This document shows, in pieces, positions 1 to 8,016 of a stretch of DNA of 35,221 nucleotides. This stretch comes from DAOSWM01 sp035380045. Its GTDB lineage: Bacteria > Bacteroidota > Bacteroidia > Bacteroidales > Tenuifilaceae. Under the pieces are notes generated by a model. That model ran no database searches. It was not told where the DNA came from and saw only the letters and a program-made list of their open reading frames with translations. Within the stretch, counting starts at the first letter, position 1. Each line of letters starts with the position of its first letter. The translations under genes were made by a program, and so were the position numbers. The stretch spans positions 1-35,221 of the forward strand of contig DAOSWM010000031.1 in NCBI GenBank assembly GCA_035380045.1, read 5' to 3'.

Positions 1-768
1 ATGAAGGACATACTTTTCCATTTATCAGAGCTTAAGGATCAGGATTTGGCATTTACATTCTGCCTGGTTACCGAGGCTAAAGGATCAACTCCAAGGAAAG
101 AGGGAGCAAAAATGCTGGTTTTCGCCGATGGGACAATTTCCGGAACAATTGGTGGCGGATCCATTGAGAAGCAAGCCATTGATGAGGCAATTCAGGTTCT
201 GAAAAGCGGCAAACCGCTAAAAAAAAGCTACCAACTCGAAACCGATTTGCAGATGCAGTGCGGTGGGAACATGGAAATTTACTTCGAACCATTCAATAAA
301 AATATTAAACTCTACATTTTTGGCGCCGGTCACGTTGGCCGCGAAGTTGGCCGATTTGCCACCGACCTCGATTTCAAGGTAATTTTTGTTGATAATCGCG
401 AGGGAATTTACAGCGAGTTTCCAAGTTCATACGCACAGTGTATAAATAACGATTACTTCAAAACCATTGAAGAAACAGAATTTACATCACGCGATTTTGC
501 AGTAATTACAACTCCAAATCACCAGTACGATGAGCAAATAATGCTCCGAATGGCAAAACTAAATCTTGCATACGTCGGAATGATTGGTAGCAAACGAAAA
601 GTTGCTGAATCAAAAAAACGCTTGCTGTCGCAAAATATTATCACCGAGGAGCAGCTGAATAGTGTTGATATGCCAATCGGAATTCCATTCCAAGCCGAAA
701 CTCCGCGTGAAATTGCCATCAGCATTGTGGCTAAGCTTATCGATGTAAAAAACTCGAAAAGGTTATGA
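1..768 (+). CDS. xdhC: XdhC/CoxI family molybdenum cofactor insertion protein
   Basis: XdhC-family proteins bind molybdenum cofactor, help sulfurate it and insert it into xanthine dehydrogenase in the cytoplasm. The 255-residue product has the N-terminal XdhC/CoxI signature (GSTPRKEGAKM near residue 28, then GTIGGGSIE near 48) and a C-terminal Rossmann-like domain opening with LYIFGAGHVGREVG near residue 105. Length is usual for the family. Its stop overlaps the next gene's start (ATGA at 765-768), so it is translationally coupled to the xanthine dehydrogenase subunits, which fits a dedicated chaperone. The ATG is the first base of the window, so an upstream in-frame start or promoter cannot be examined; the protein nevertheless starts where family members usually start. 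Family assignment is firm; the partner is inferred from context. Confidence 0.93.
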   Translation: MKDILFHLSELKDQDLAFTFCLVTEAKGSTPRKEGAKMLVFADGTISGTIGGGSIEKQAIDEAIQVLKSGKPLKKSYQLETDLQMQCGGNMEIYFEPFNKNIKLYIFGAGHVGREVGRFATDLDFKVIFVDNREGIYSEFPSSYAQCINNDYFKTIEETEFTSRDFAVITTPNHQYDEQIMLRMAKLNLAYVGMIGSKRKVAESKKRLLSQNIITEEQLNSVDMPIGIPFQAETPREIAISIVAKLIDVKNSKRL

Positions 769-2207
769 AAACTAATATTTTAAAATTCGTTCTCGACGGG
801 AAAATCGTTGAAATTGATTTTACAAAAACCAATTTTCGTCCCTCAACAACCCTACTCAATTACCTTCGTTCACTTCCCGGACACCGTGGAACAAAGGAAG
901 GTTGCGCCGAAGGCGATTGCGGTGCGTGTACTGTTGTAGTTGGAGAACTTTCCGAAGGAAATAAAATTTCGTACAAAACTGTTGATTCGTGCATGATGTT
1001 TCTTGCATCGCTCCACGGGAAGCAGCTAATTACAGTTGAAAATCTTGCGCAGCAAAAAGGAACCGAAACCATTCTCCATCCGGTTCAGAAAGCGATAGTT
1101 GAAAAACACGCAAGCCAGTGTGGTTACTGCACTCCAGGCGTAACCATGTCAATCTTTGGGATGTACAAATCGAACGTTCAGCCAACCCGTGAGAATATTG
1201 TTGGAACACTTTCCGGAAATCTTTGCCGCTGCACTGGATACGAATCAATTTTCAATGCAGCAAAATCGTCGTGTAGCGATAAAAAATCGGATCATTTCAC
1301 AGAGAATGAAGCAGAAATTATTGAACTGCTGAAGAAAATCAAAAGTGGAGGATTGAGTCTCGAAGTTAAACATCCAAAACAGGAATATTATCTACCCGAG
1401 AATCTCAAGGATACTGCAGCAATTCGCAAAAACATTCCCGATGCTTTCATTATCAATGGCTCCACCGATACAGCAATTAAGCAGAATAAGAAACACGAGT
1501 TTATTGAAAAGATTCTTGATATCTCAGCAGTTCCCGAACTCAAAGAAATCAAAGTTGAACCAAACGGTTTCTACATCGGAGCGGGAGCAACAATTGAACA
1601 GGTAAAAATTTTTGCAGAAAATAGTATTCCAGAATTAACTCCAATCCTATCAGTTTTTGCCTCACAGCAAATCAGGAATATGGCATCAATTGGCGGTAAC
1701 ATTTGCACCGCATCGCCCATTGGCGATACAATTCCGCTAATGTTTGCCCTGAAGGCAAAATTTGAAATTACAAGCGCTGACCAAAATCGTTGGGTTGATG
1801 CAGAAGATTTTATTGTTGGATATCGCAAAAATTGCCTAAAACCGAACGAACTACTCAAGGGAATTTTTATTCCAAATATTGAGAATGATACAAGAATAGT
1901 TTCAGAAAAGGTGTCGAATCGTCGCGATCTCGACATTTCAACTGTCAGCCTTGCAACGCGAATAAAAACCGGTAAGGATGGAATAATTCAGGAAATTATT
2001 CTAGCCTACGGCGGAATGGCCGAAGTTGCAAAACGAGCAGCAAATACTGAAAAGCAATTGGTTGGCAAAAAACCAACCCGTGAAAATATTATGCGGGCAA
2101 TGGAACAAATTTCGAATGATTTTAAGCCGATTTCGGATGCCCGGGCAAATAAAGAGTACAGAATTTCAGTTGCAGGCAACTTACTTCTGAAAATTCTGGG
2201 TGAGTAA
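765..2207 (+). CDS. xdhA: Xanthine dehydrogenase small subunit (2Fe-2S and FAD domains)
   Basis: This subunit carries electrons from the molybdenum centre to NAD+ or another acceptor through two 2Fe-2S clusters and FAD. The plant-type ferredoxin domain has C47, C52, C55 and C76; the second cluster domain has C119, C122 (CGYCTPG), C154 and C156 (LCRCTGY). A FAD-binding domain of the CO dehydrogenase/XDH type follows from about residue 205, with IGAGATIEQV and the NMASIGGNICTASPIGDT stretch, and a C-terminal FAD subdomain ends the 480-residue protein. The fused FeS-FAD arrangement matches bacterial XdhA. It overlaps xdhC by four bases and lies 59 bases before the molybdenum subunit, giving a clear xdhC-xdhA-xdhB operon. 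Confidence 0.93.
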   Translation: MKTNILKFVLDGKIVEIDFTKTNFRPSTTLLNYLRSLPGHRGTKEGCAEGDCGACTVVVGELSEGNKISYKTVDSCMMFLASLHGKQLITVENLAQQKGTETILHPVQKAIVEKHASQCGYCTPGVTMSIFGMYKSNVQPTRENIVGTLSGNLCRCTGYESIFNAAKSSCSDKKSDHFTENEAEIIELLKKIKSGGLSLEVKHPKQEYYLPENLKDTAAIRKNIPDAFIINGSTDTAIKQNKKHEFIEKILDISAVPELKEIKVEPNGFYIGAGATIEQVKIFAENSIPELTPILSVFASQQIRNMASIGGNICTASPIGDTIPLMFALKAKFEITSADQNRWVDAEDFIVGYRKNCLKPNELLKGIFIPNIENDTRIVSEKVSNRRDLDISTVSLATRIKTGKDGIIQEIILAYGGMAEVAKRAANTEKQLVGKKPTRENIMRAMEQISNDFKPISDARANKEYRISVAGNLLLKILGE

Positions 2208-2266
2208 AATTTGGAGAAAGTAAATCCTAACTCACTGAAAATTACTCTACGCAAAAAACTAATGTT

Positions 2267-4558
2267 ATGACAAATAATCCACATCACGAAAGCGCCATTC
2301 AGCATGTAACCGGAAAAGCGGTTTACGTTGGCGATATGTTTCCTTCGGAAAAAACTCTTGCAGGCCGCGTGGTTTACAGTCCACATGCGTATGCCAGAAT
2401 CATCAGCTACGACCTTTCCGAAGCGCTAAAACTTGATGGTGTTTACGATATACTTGATTACAAGAGAATTCCCGGCGACAATCAGCTAAACCCAATTGCA
2501 CACGATGAACCTTGCCTTGCAAACGGAACCGTAAATTGTATTGGTCAGGCAATGTTTTTAATTGCTGCCGAAACAGATGAAATTGCTTTCGAGGCAGAAA
2601 AGTTAATTAAAGTTGAGTACGAGGTTCTTGAGCCAATTCTCACAATCGATCAGGCAATTGAGAAGAACAACAGGCTACAACCGCCCCGAAAAATTGAGAT
2701 TGGAAATGTTGACGAAGCGCTGAAAAATTGCAAGCACACACTTTCCGGAAGTTTGAAAACCAACGGACAAGAACATTGGTATCTCGAAACTCAGGCAGCA
2801 GTTTGCGTTCCAGGCGAAGACAGAGATATGACGGTTCATGCCTCATCGCAGAATCCAACCGAAACCCAAATGGTAGTTTCCGAAGTTCTTGGCCTTCCGG
2901 CCAATAAAGTGGTTTGTGAGGTTCGCCGCATGGGCGGAGCTTTTGGCGGAAAAGAATCACAAGGAAATCATGTTGCCGCTTGGGCTGCTCTGCTTGCCGA
3001 TGCAACCCAGAAACCTGTAAAAATTTCACTTTTCCGCGACGATGATCAGAAAATTACAGGGAAAAGGCATCGTTTCCAATCAACCTACACAATTGGTTTT
3101 GATGATGAGGGAATGATTGAAGCATTCTCGGTTGACATGAATACCGATGCAGGAATGGCTACCGATTTAACCATGGCTATTATTGAACGTGCCTTATTCC
3201 ACGCCGAAAATTCGTACTACATTCCAAATGCAAGAATTATTGGAAATACATGGAAAACCAATTTGCCTTCGAACACCGCTTTCCGCGGATTTGGTGGGCC
3301 ACAGGGAATTGCCGTAATTGAAAATGCAATTGATAGAATTGCCCGGTTTTTAGGAAAAGATGCTGCTGATATTCGATTCAAAAACTTTTACGAAACCGAA
3401 AATCGGAATGAAACTCCTTACGGACAAATAATCGAGAACAATCGGCTCTACACAATTTGGGATAAACTTATAAAAAGCAGCAAATACTACGAACGTCGTA
3501 CAGAAATAAACGATTATAATAATTCGCACGAATACACGAAGCGTGGTTTGGCGCTAACCCCAGTAAAATTCGGAATCTCGTTCACAACTTCTTTCCTGAA
3601 TCAGGCTGGTGCGTTGGTGCTAATTTATAAGGATGGAACCGTTCTCGTAAACCACGGCGGAACCGAGATGGGGCAAGGACTTCACACAAAAATAAATCAG
3701 ATTGCAGCGCTTGAACTGGGTGTTCCATTTGAAAAGGTTAAAGTGAACGCAACCAACACATCAAAGGTACCAAACACTTCGCCAACCGCAGCTTCATCGG
3801 GAACAGACCTTAACGGCATGGCCGTTAAGAATGCAGTTGATAAGCTAAGGGAGAGGTTAACACCCTGCGCTGAGAAAATGCTGAATGAAAATTTTGGCTC
3901 TGGAAGTGATTTGCAGTTTGAAAACGGATTTGTTTTCTTCGCGAGCAATCCAAACCAAAAATTAACTTTCACAGAACTAATTCAGCGTGCGCACTTTGAA
4001 CAGATTAGTTTGCATGCTACAGGTTACTACAAAACTCCGGGAATTAACTTCGACAGGGAAAAAGGAAAAGGAACTCCGTTCCACTATTTTGCCTACGGCA
4101 TGGCAGTTTCCGAAGTTGAAATTGATATTTTAACTGGAAAAAGCAAAGTTCTTCGTGCGGATATAATCCACGATGTTGGCGATTCAATAAATGAGGAGCT
4201 GGACTTAGGACAGGTTACCGGAGCATTCATTCAAGGAATGGGGTGGTGTACAACCGAAACACTGAAATGGGGGAAAGATGGAAATCTGCTCACACACTCG
4301 CCCGATACCTATAAAATTCCGGGAATAGGCGATACCCCAGAAATATTCAACGTTGAACTTTTAAAAAACGTTCCAAACCCTGCAGTAATCCGCCGTAGCA
4401 AAGCGGTTGGCGAACCACCATTTATGCTTGCATTCTCGGTTTGGCTTGCAATTAAGGATGCCATTTCAGCAGTTGATAACCACAAAACAGAACCTTACTT
4501 CGAACTTCCGGCTAACAATGAGTTAACTCTGCTTTCTATTGAAAAATTGAAGGGTTAA
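2267..4558 (+). CDS. xdhB: Xanthine dehydrogenase large (molybdenum-binding) subunit
   Basis: Catalytic subunit that hydroxylates hypoxanthine/xanthine at molybdenum-pterin. The 763-residue protein has the small N-terminal hammerhead domain (VTGKAVYVGDM) and the large cofactor domains. Residues that define true xanthine oxidoreductases line up by motif and spacing: E230 in GGAFGGKE, R308 in ERALFH (78 residues on, the E802/R880 spacing of bovine enzyme), R340 in AFRGFGGPQG, and E716 in KAVGEPPFM (equivalent of E1261). GGTEMGQG is the usual cofactor loop. These make purine the likely substrate rather than aldehyde or CO. Third gene of the xdhC-xdhA-xdhB run. Direction of electron flow and physiological role (purine breakdown versus salvage) cannot be read here. 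Confidence 0.93.
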   Translation: MTNNPHHESAIQHVTGKAVYVGDMFPSEKTLAGRVVYSPHAYARIISYDLSEALKLDGVYDILDYKRIPGDNQLNPIAHDEPCLANGTVNCIGQAMFLIAAETDEIAFEAEKLIKVEYEVLEPILTIDQAIEKNNRLQPPRKIEIGNVDEALKNCKHTLSGSLKTNGQEHWYLETQAAVCVPGEDRDMTVHASSQNPTETQMVVSEVLGLPANKVVCEVRRMGGAFGGKESQGNHVAAWAALLADATQKPVKISLFRDDDQKITGKRHRFQSTYTIGFDDEGMIEAFSVDMNTDAGMATDLTMAIIERALFHAENSYYIPNARIIGNTWKTNLPSNTAFRGFGGPQGIAVIENAIDRIARFLGKDAADIRFKNFYETENRNETPYGQIIENNRLYTIWDKLIKSSKYYERRTEINDYNNSHEYTKRGLALTPVKFGISFTTSFLNQAGALVLIYKDGTVLVNHGGTEMGQGLHTKINQIAALELGVPFEKVKVNATNTSKVPNTSPTAASSGTDLNGMAVKNAVDKLRERLTPCAEKMLNENFGSGSDLQFENGFVFFASNPNQKLTFTELIQRAHFEQISLHATGYYKTPGINFDREKGKGTPFHYFAYGMAVSEVEIDILTGKSKVLRADIIHDVGDSINEELDLGQVTGAFIQGMGWCTTETLKWGKDGNLLTHSPDTYKIPGIGDTPEIFNVELLKNVPNPAVIRRSKAVGEPPFMLAFSVWLAIKDAISAVDNHKTEPYFELPANNELTLLSIEKLKG

Positions 4559-4640
4559 TGATAAAAATCAATTTTGAAGTGTAAAATTAAAGCCGTTTCT
4601 TTGTGAAAAATATTAATTATCATTCTAAAAATAAAATTTC

Positions 4641-5171
4641 ATGGTTATTACCAAAGACAAAGTTGTTTCCCTTAGCTATGAGCTCAAGGTAAACGGAGAG
4701 TTAGTGGATAAAGCAGAAGCAAACAATCCACTTGAATTTCTCTACGGAAGAGGCGCACTCATAGCACGTTTCGAAGAGAATATTAATAATCTGGGTATTG
4801 GAGATTCTTTTGAATTTATGATTCCCAGCAACGAGGGATATGGCGATGTAAATCAGGAAGCTATTATTGATTTGCCAAAAGATATTTTTAAGGTTGACGG
4901 AGAGATTGAAGAAAACCTGCTAGAGGTTGGAAAATATTTACCAATGCTCGATCAGGAAGGAAACCAGCTAAACGGAAAAATTCTTGAAATTAAAGAGGAA
5001 GCCGTTGTAATGGATTTCAACCACCCACTTGCTGGGCAGGATTTGCATTTCACCGGGAAGGTTGAGTCAATCCGCGAGGCAACCGATGAGGAGCTCTCAC
5101 ACGGTCATGTTCACTCGCATGGTCATCATCATAAGCATGACGAAAATGGTGGTTGCTGCGGTGAGTGTTAA
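4641..5171 (+). CDS. FKBP-type peptidyl-prolyl cis-trans isomerase, SlyD-like
   Basis: Predicted cytoplasmic prolyl isomerase and chaperone of the SlyD branch of FKBPs. The 176-residue product opens with the SlyD pattern (KDKVVSLSYELKVNGELVD, then PLEFLYGRG and LIARFEENINNLGIGD), followed by the insert-in-flap region (about 70-120) and the returning FKBP strand. Residues 153-176 form a tail with nine histidines and three cysteines ending GGCCGEC, resembling the metal-binding tail of E. coli SlyD that supplies nickel. No signal peptide is seen. It lies 82 bases after xdhB on the same strand; a functional tie to molybdoenzyme assembly is possible but not shown. A strong terminator follows. Confidence 0.9.
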   Translation: MVITKDKVVSLSYELKVNGELVDKAEANNPLEFLYGRGALIARFEENINNLGIGDSFEFMIPSNEGYGDVNQEAIIDLPKDIFKVDGEIEENLLEVGKYLPMLDQEGNQLNGKILEIKEEAVVMDFNHPLAGQDLHFTGKVESIREATDEELSHGHVHSHGHHHKHDENGGCCGEC

Positions 5172-5192
5172 AAAATATGATTTTAACAACAC

Positions 5193-5235
5193 AAAAAAAG
5201 AATGGGCTTTCAAATTGAAAGCCCATTCTTTTTTT
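5193..5235. terminator. Bidirectional intrinsic terminator between slyD-like gene and dnaA
   Basis: Perfect inverted repeat: 5193-5210 (A7 then GAATGGGCTTT) pairs with 5218-5235, with the loop bases CAAATTG also self-complementary at their ends. A-tracts and T-tracts flank the GC core on both sides, so it can end transcription of the convergent SlyD-like gene (+) and dnaA (-). Confidence 0.88.
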
Positions 5236-5247
5236 GTACAATCAAGG

Positions 5248-6678
5248 CTAAAGTTTGAGCTTACGCTCAATATCTTCAATTTGGCTTTTGAATCGTTTAT
5301 CGGTATCAATTAGGTTATTAACCGCTTTACAAGCATGTAATACTGTAGCGTGATCCTTCCCTCCAATTAAGCTCCCAATGGTTGAAAGAGATGATTTTGT
5401 CATGCTTTTTGAGAAGTACATAGCAATTTGCCTTGCCTGAACAATCTCCCGTTTTCGAGTTTTTGTGTGTAATACATCGTTGGGTAAACCGAAGTAATCA
5501 CAAACAATTTTCTGAATAAAGTCAATTGAGATTTCACGTTTAGTATTCTTAACTAACTTGTCAATCATTTCTGACGCTAACTCAATAGTTATCTCCTTAC
5601 GGTTAAGAGTTGATTGTGCCAGCAAGGAAATAAGCGCACCTTCCAGCTCGCGAATATTGTTTGTGATGTTTGTAGCAATATACTCAATCACTTCCTCAGG
5701 AATATCAATCCCATCATTATAAATTTTCTGCTTTAGAATTGCTACCCTTGTTTCAAAGTCAGGAGTCTGTAAATCGGCAGAAAGCCCCCACTTAAACCTT
5801 GATAGAAGGCGTTGTTCCAAACCCTGTAATTCAACAGGTGGTTTGTCTGATGTTAATATTAACTGTTTATTCGATTGGTGAAGATGGTTAAAAATATGGA
5901 AAAAAATATCCTGGGTTTTCTCTTTCCCGGCAAACTCATGAACATCATCAATTATCAACACATCAATCATCTGGTAGAAATGCAGAAAATCGTTCTTGTT
6001 ATTATTACGAATAGCCTCAACAAACTGAGTTTGAAATTTAACTGCATTTACATATAGCACAACCGTTTCCGGAAATTTTTCCTTCACCTGTATTCCTATC
6101 GCTTGGGCAAGGTGTGTTTTTCCTAAACCCGAGTTCCCATAAATAAGGAGCGGATTGAATGGGTTTTTCCCGGGAGCATTAGCCACAGCTAATCCTGCTG
6201 AACGAGCAAGTCGGTTACACTCGCCCTCCACAAAATTTGAGAAAGTGTTATCAGGGTTAAGCTGAGGGTCTACATGTAACTTTTTAATTCCAGGAATAAT
6301 AAATGGATTCCGAATCTTATGCTCAAGATCGGTTTGAGGCATGCTTACCGGTTTGTTACGCAGTTCGGTTTTATTCTGAGTTGGCAGAACAACCGTAACA
6401 GGTTTGCTGTTGGTGATGCCATTATTTTCCATCACCACATTGTACTCTAGTTTTGCTCCTGGGCCAAGCTCTTTCCTTAGGGTTTTTCGAAGAATGTCGA
6501 TAAATTGCTCTTCTAGGTACTCGTAAAAGAAAGGGCTGGGTACCTGAATGGTAAGAACATTGCTATCAAGCTTCATCGGAACTATTGGTTCAAACCAGGT
6601 TTTAAAGCTCACCGGTGGGACATTATCCTTGATGATTTTTAAACAGTTAGCCCATACATCTTGGAAATCACGAACCAT
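5248..6678 (-). CDS. dnaA: Chromosomal replication initiator protein DnaA
   Basis: AAA+ ATPase that binds DnaA boxes and opens the replication origin. The 476-residue protein shows all four domains: N-terminal domain I (VWANCLKIIKDNV to about residue 85), a variable linker (85-135), the AAA+ core with Walker A GNSGLGKTH (181-189), Walker B VLIIDDVHEF (240-249) and the arginine-finger region QRLLSRFKWGL (289-299), and the C-terminal helix-turn-helix with the signature GGKDHATVLHACKAV. Length is normal. The start MVRDFQDVW matches typical Bacteroidetes DnaA N-termini. Its upstream gap of 350 bases holds two DnaA-box-like repeats (separate entry), consistent with autoregulation or an origin. No dnaN or recF neighbour is present. 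Confidence 0.97.
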   Translation of the reverse strand: MVRDFQDVWANCLKIIKDNVPPVSFKTWFEPIVPMKLDSNVLTIQVPSPFFYEYLEEQFIDILRKTLRKELGPGAKLEYNVVMENNGITNSKPVTVVLPTQNKTELRNKPVSMPQTDLEHKIRNPFIIPGIKKLHVDPQLNPDNTFSNFVEGECNRLARSAGLAVANAPGKNPFNPLLIYGNSGLGKTHLAQAIGIQVKEKFPETVVLYVNAVKFQTQFVEAIRNNNKNDFLHFYQMIDVLIIDDVHEFAGKEKTQDIFFHIFNHLHQSNKQLILTSDKPPVELQGLEQRLLSRFKWGLSADLQTPDFETRVAILKQKIYNDGIDIPEEVIEYIATNITNNIRELEGALISLLAQSTLNRKEITIELASEMIDKLVKNTKREISIDFIQKIVCDYFGLPNDVLHTKTRKREIVQARQIAMYFSKSMTKSSLSTIGSLIGGKDHATVLHACKAVNNLIDTDKRFKSQIEDIERKLKL

Positions 6679-6733
6679 TTTATTAATTGTTGTTGCTAGT
6701 GAAAATTTTTATATTCTTGTTTGAGGTAACAAA

Positions 6734-6757
6734 ATTGTGAAAAAAATTGTGAAAAAA
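6734..6757 (-). promoter_or_regulatory. Tandem pair of DnaA-box-like repeats upstream of dnaA
   Basis: A 12-base unit (ATTGTGAAAAAA on the + strand) occurs twice head to tail at 6734-6745 and 6746-6757. On the dnaA strand each copy contains TTTTTCACA (6736-6744 and 6748-6756), which fits the relaxed DnaA box TTWTNCACA. They lie about 55-80 bases before the dnaA start, one helical turn apart. No other match to that consensus is seen in the gap. Role in autoregulation or origin function is inferred. Confidence 0.45.
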
Positions 6758-6844
6758 AAACAGAAAATTTGTTGCAGAAACCAATCTTTTTTTAATGAAT
6801 TAACAATCACAAGAATAATTTTTATTTTTTTTAAAAAAATATAC

Positions 6845-7013
6845 AAAACATTGATATACAGACAAATAAAATGTTAGTAACTTTAAAAACTTGAGCCCTA
6901 ACCTCTTGTAAACACTATTTAAAACAATAGCTAAACACTTCTTTAGGGAGGGGAACACATAAGTGCCCTGATTAGTAGTAGCGTAAGGTTATGTTGTTTT
7001 ATATCAATGTTTT
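6845..7013. repeat. Perfect 14-base inverted repeat in the dnaA upstream gap
   Basis: AAAACATTGATATA at 6845-6858 is the exact reverse complement of TATATCAATGTTTT at 7000-7013; the arms are 141 bases apart. No gene lies between them. Pairing stops at once on both sides, so this is not part of a longer IS end that I can recognise. Confidence 0.7.
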
Positions 7014-7028
7014 ATGGAAAACAAACGC

Positions 7029-8012
7029 TTATTTCTCACTTTTTTCATATTTATCCCTGCTTAGATCAATAAGCGAAAAATTGATATAACGCTTGGGGTT
7101 CATTTTCATGTCAATTAACAACAAATCGAGGCTTTTTGCTGCGTACTCAATGTTTTCAAATAAAGTAGAATCGTTTACAAGCATTCCCATTGAGCCTTCT
7201 CCCCTATTAATTTTCTCGAGAATTTGGTTAAGTGATTTTATGGTAGAATCGGCAGTTATTAGCGTAGAGGCAAAATTAACTTTTGCCAGAGAGTCGCTAA
7301 TGGAGGAAAAGTTGGTTATAATATTCGAAAATTCATCCTTATTTTCGGCAAGGTTTTTTGATATGGAATTTATATTCTTCGTGATTTCAATTAATGTTCC
7401 ATTCTCACTATTCAGAAGTAAATCGAATGATTCAGAGGATTCCTCAATGTTTTCAAGGGTTCTATTAATCGATTCGAAGCTGCTGTTAAGATGCGTACGG
7501 TTTGTTTCATTGAAAATTTCGCCTAAAATTTTCAGAACCTCATTCATCTCCTCCATCAGGATTTCAGCTTTCTCCTTAATTGGCCCCATTTCATATCCAA
7601 TCTGATCGAGTAAGCCGGTTTCAATTTGAGAAATCAGGGTATCACCCGGTTCGTGAAACGTTGGGTTTGGGGACACATCAAGCTTAATGGCTTTTCCTCC
7701 CATAATATCGCTACTAATTAATTTAGCTACTGAATTATGAGGTATCTTGTACTGTTTTTCTACCAGAATCGTTACAGTTAATCGCCCGGTGTGACCCTCC
7801 TCAAACCTGATATCCTTCACGGTTCCAACCTTAAATCCATTGAGCAACACATCATTAGTCTCTTTTAAGCCATCAATTCTATTAAAAATGGCGTAGTAAA
7901 CGCTGGTTCTGCTGAATACATTTTTCCCTTTTAGGAAGTTAACTCCCCAGAAGAGTACTGCAAGGCATAGTACTGCAAAAATTCCAATTTTAGCTTCGCG
8001 GGTAATTTTCAT
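7029..8012 (-). CDS. MlaD/MCE family lipid transport protein
   Basis: Periplasmic, inner-membrane-anchored MCE protein predicted to carry lipids between membranes with an MlaEF-type ABC transporter. A single N-terminal membrane segment (IGIFAVLCLAVLFWGVNFL) is followed by the MCE domain (LKETNDVLLNGFKVGTV, VAKLISSDIMGGKAIKLD) and a long helical, probably coiled-coil, C-terminal half. An upstream ATG at 8048 is open, but it would overlap the amidase gene by 32 bases; the ATG at 8012 leaves a 4-base gap, has AGAAAG just before it and gives the family-typical MKITREAKIGIF start (327 residues). Cotranscription with the amidase is likely. The permease and ATPase partners are not in the window. Confidence 0.88.
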   Translation of the reverse strand: MKITREAKIGIFAVLCLAVLFWGVNFLKGKNVFSRTSVYYAIFNRIDGLKETNDVLLNGFKVGTVKDIRFEEGHTGRLTVTILVEKQYKIPHNSVAKLISSDIMGGKAIKLDVSPNPTFHEPGDTLISQIETGLLDQIGYEMGPIKEKAEILMEEMNEVLKILGEIFNETNRTHLNSSFESINRTLENIEESSESFDLLLNSENGTLIEITKNINSISKNLAENKDEFSNIITNFSSISDSLAKVNFASTLITADSTIKSLNQILEKINRGEGSMGMLVNDSTLFENIEYAAKSLDLLLIDMKMNPKRYINFSLIDLSRDKYEKSEK

Positions 8013-8016
8013 CTTT

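Larger units (their letters stand above)
6679..7028. other. 350-base AT-rich gap upstream of dnaA; possible regulatory region or origin
   Basis: No coding region, tRNA or rRNA is seen. It contains the tandem DnaA-box-like pair (6734-6757), an AT-rich stretch with long A and T runs (6785-6860), a perfect 14-base inverted repeat (6845-6858 with 7000-7013), and three TAG triplets in a row at 6973-6981. Placement next to dnaA makes regulation of dnaA, or a replication origin, reasonable, but the box number is small and no dnaN is adjacent, so the origin call is weak. Confidence 0.4.

Noticed and set aside
5029..5313. Open frames overlapping the 3' end of the SlyD-like gene and the terminator.
   Set aside because: Shadows created by the His-rich tail and the inverted repeat; no protein-like composition or start signals.
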